The notes under the pieces: generated by a model
Told to the model about the DNA's origin: nothing
Databases searched by the model: none
Seen by the model: the letters and a program-made list of their open reading frames with translations, nothing else
Shown here: piece after piece, positions 63,276 through 64,000 of the stretch
Layout: every line of letters begins with the position of its first letter
How positions within the stretch are numbered: position 1 is the first letter of the stretch
Assembly (NCBI RefSeq): GCF_000455605.1
Contig: NC_017025.1
Span: 1,488,001 to 1,552,000, forward strand
DNA: 64,000 bases
Origin: Flavobacterium indicum GPTSA100-9 = DSM 17447
GTDB lineage: Bacteria > Bacteroidota > Bacteroidia > Flavobacteriales > Flavobacteriaceae
Reading direction: 5' to 3'
Made by a program: the position numbers and the translations under genes

Positions 63276-64000
63276 TTAATCAATTACTTTTGGATAACAA
63301 ATAAAATATTTAGTCACAGGTTTTGACAATGCTTTTAAATGCATTTGGTCCGATGCCTCTACAACATTTTCAATTGTTCCATCTTTTTTCAAAATACGTA
63401 TAGGCTCGCTTGATTTACTGTATGCTTCATTTTTAAGTTTGCCTTTAAAAACAAAATACTCTATATCTTTTTCCAACAAGTTGTATTCTGAAATATATTT
63501 TTCTTTTAATTCTAAGTATTTGATTTTATCTATTTTATCTTCTGTTATTTCAATTTTAAGTAGATGTCTATTGATAAGCATTTTACACAAACTACTCAAT
63601 ACAAAATCATTATGAAATTGCCATTGTTTAATTGCTCCAAGAACATCATAATCATCTAAATTTGAAAATTGATCCAAAACTTCTTTATTTACATCTTGTA
63701 ATTCAAATTTATTTTTCATGAAGTTTATTAAAAATGAGCTTCCAAATAATTCTTCCCCTTTTACAACCAACTCTTTTGCTCTTTTTAATATTTTGGTTAA
63801 AATTAATTCTGCCACAACACTTGTTTTATGCAAATAAGCCTGCCAATACATTAATCTTCTGGCCATTAAAAATTTTTCAATAGAATAAATTCCTTTCTCC
63901 TCCATTACTAAGAAATCATCCTTAACATTTAACATTTGTATTAAACGCTCACTATTGACATTTCCTTCGTTTACACCCGTATAAAAGCTATCTCTTTTCA
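63276..64000 (-). CDS. HD-domain phosphohydrolase, 3' part only
   Basis: The frame is open to the window edge on the minus strand, adding at least SFYTGVNEGNVNSERLIQ before the ATG at 63935, so that ATG is internal. GVNEGNVNSERLIQML and YSIEKFLMARRLMYWQAYLH belong to the SAMHD1/dGTPase-like HD family of Bacteroidota, in which the HD His/Asp pairs lie further upstream. The visible part is the C-terminal region. Presumably hydrolyses dNTPs or nucleotides. Confidence 0.8.
   Translation of the reverse strand, partial: KRDSFYTGVNEGNVNSERLIQMLNVKDDFLVMEEKGIYSIEKFLMARRLMYWQAYLHKTSVVAELILTKILKRAKELVVKGEELFGSSFLINFMKNKFELQDVNKEVLDQFSNLDDYDVLGAIKQWQFHNDFVLSSLCKMLINRHLLKIEITEDKIDKIKYLELKEKYISEYNLLEKDIEYFVFKGKLKNEAYSKSSEPIRILKKDGTIENVVEASDQMHLKALSKPVTKYFICYPKVID

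Overview
The window comes from a strongly A+T-rich genome of the Bacteroidota, almost certainly a Flavobacterium or a close relative in Flavobacteriaceae. The reasons are: lipid A genes with the Bacteroidota-type LpxC-FabZ fusion, a fused E1 alpha/beta 2-oxoacid dehydrogenase, a biosynthetic arginine decarboxylase followed by a deoxyhypusine-synthase-like gene, Smr-less MutS2, few Shine-Dalgarno sequences, and many upstream regions carrying the Bacteroidota -7 element TAnnTTTG. I see no rRNA, tRNA, CRISPR array, prophage or intact insertion sequence; it reads as ordinary chromosome.

Layout. 1-5.1 kb: end of an acyltransferase gene, a lipoprotein, an XRE regulator divergent from an M14 peptidase across an array of TTACAnnTGTAA inverted repeats, an Lrp/AsnC regulator and a DinB protein. 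5.2-9.5 kb (minus): acidic-tail protein, deoxyhypusine-synthase-like protein, arginine decarboxylase, aroB. 9.5-20.1 kb: proline dehydrogenase, a 44-residue membrane protein, SGNH-like and DCC proteins, mutS2, ung, then a tightly packed minus-strand run (transglutaminase-like, signal-less solute-binding-like protein, GNAT, small membrane protein, nucleoside phosphorylase), a SUI1 factor and a 2OG-Fe(II) oxygenase. 20.3-23.0 kb: E1 fusion and an archaemetzincin lipoprotein.

23.2-36.9 kb is a short-chain-acid (acetate/propionate) locus: an IS1-InsA-like zinc-ribbon/HTH regulator, an outer-membrane porin, an MHS-type MFS transporter with an extra soluble insertion, two small membrane proteins, a CrbS-like SLC5-STAC-histidine kinase, a stand-alone receiver, a PrpE-like and an Acs-like ligase, and, convergent to them, a cNMP/CBS/DUF294 protein with a DnaQ-fold partner whose catalytic residues are partly missing. 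Together they look like an uptake, sensing and activation module for acetate/propionate.

37-42.4 kb: miscellaneous genes (MscS channel, Nudix, DUF2461, dipeptide epimerase, thioesterase). 42.4-49.7 kb: a complete histidine operon hisG-D-C-B-H-A-F-IE on the minus strand, preceded by what I read as a ribosome-mediated attenuator: an 18-codon leader peptide with five consecutive His codons, an antiterminator pairing and an intrinsic terminator. 49.7-57 kb: DUF2231-like protein, LTA-synthase-like sulfatase, VWA-like membrane protein, fabG, di-heme peroxidase. 57-64 kb (minus): sucD, an NTF2-like protein, an LpxD paralogue, efp, lpxA, lpxC-fabZ, lpxD and the 3' part of an HD-domain phosphohydrolase gene.

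The signals most worth following are the his attenuator, the acetate/propionate locus, and the TTACAnnTGTAA operator array.
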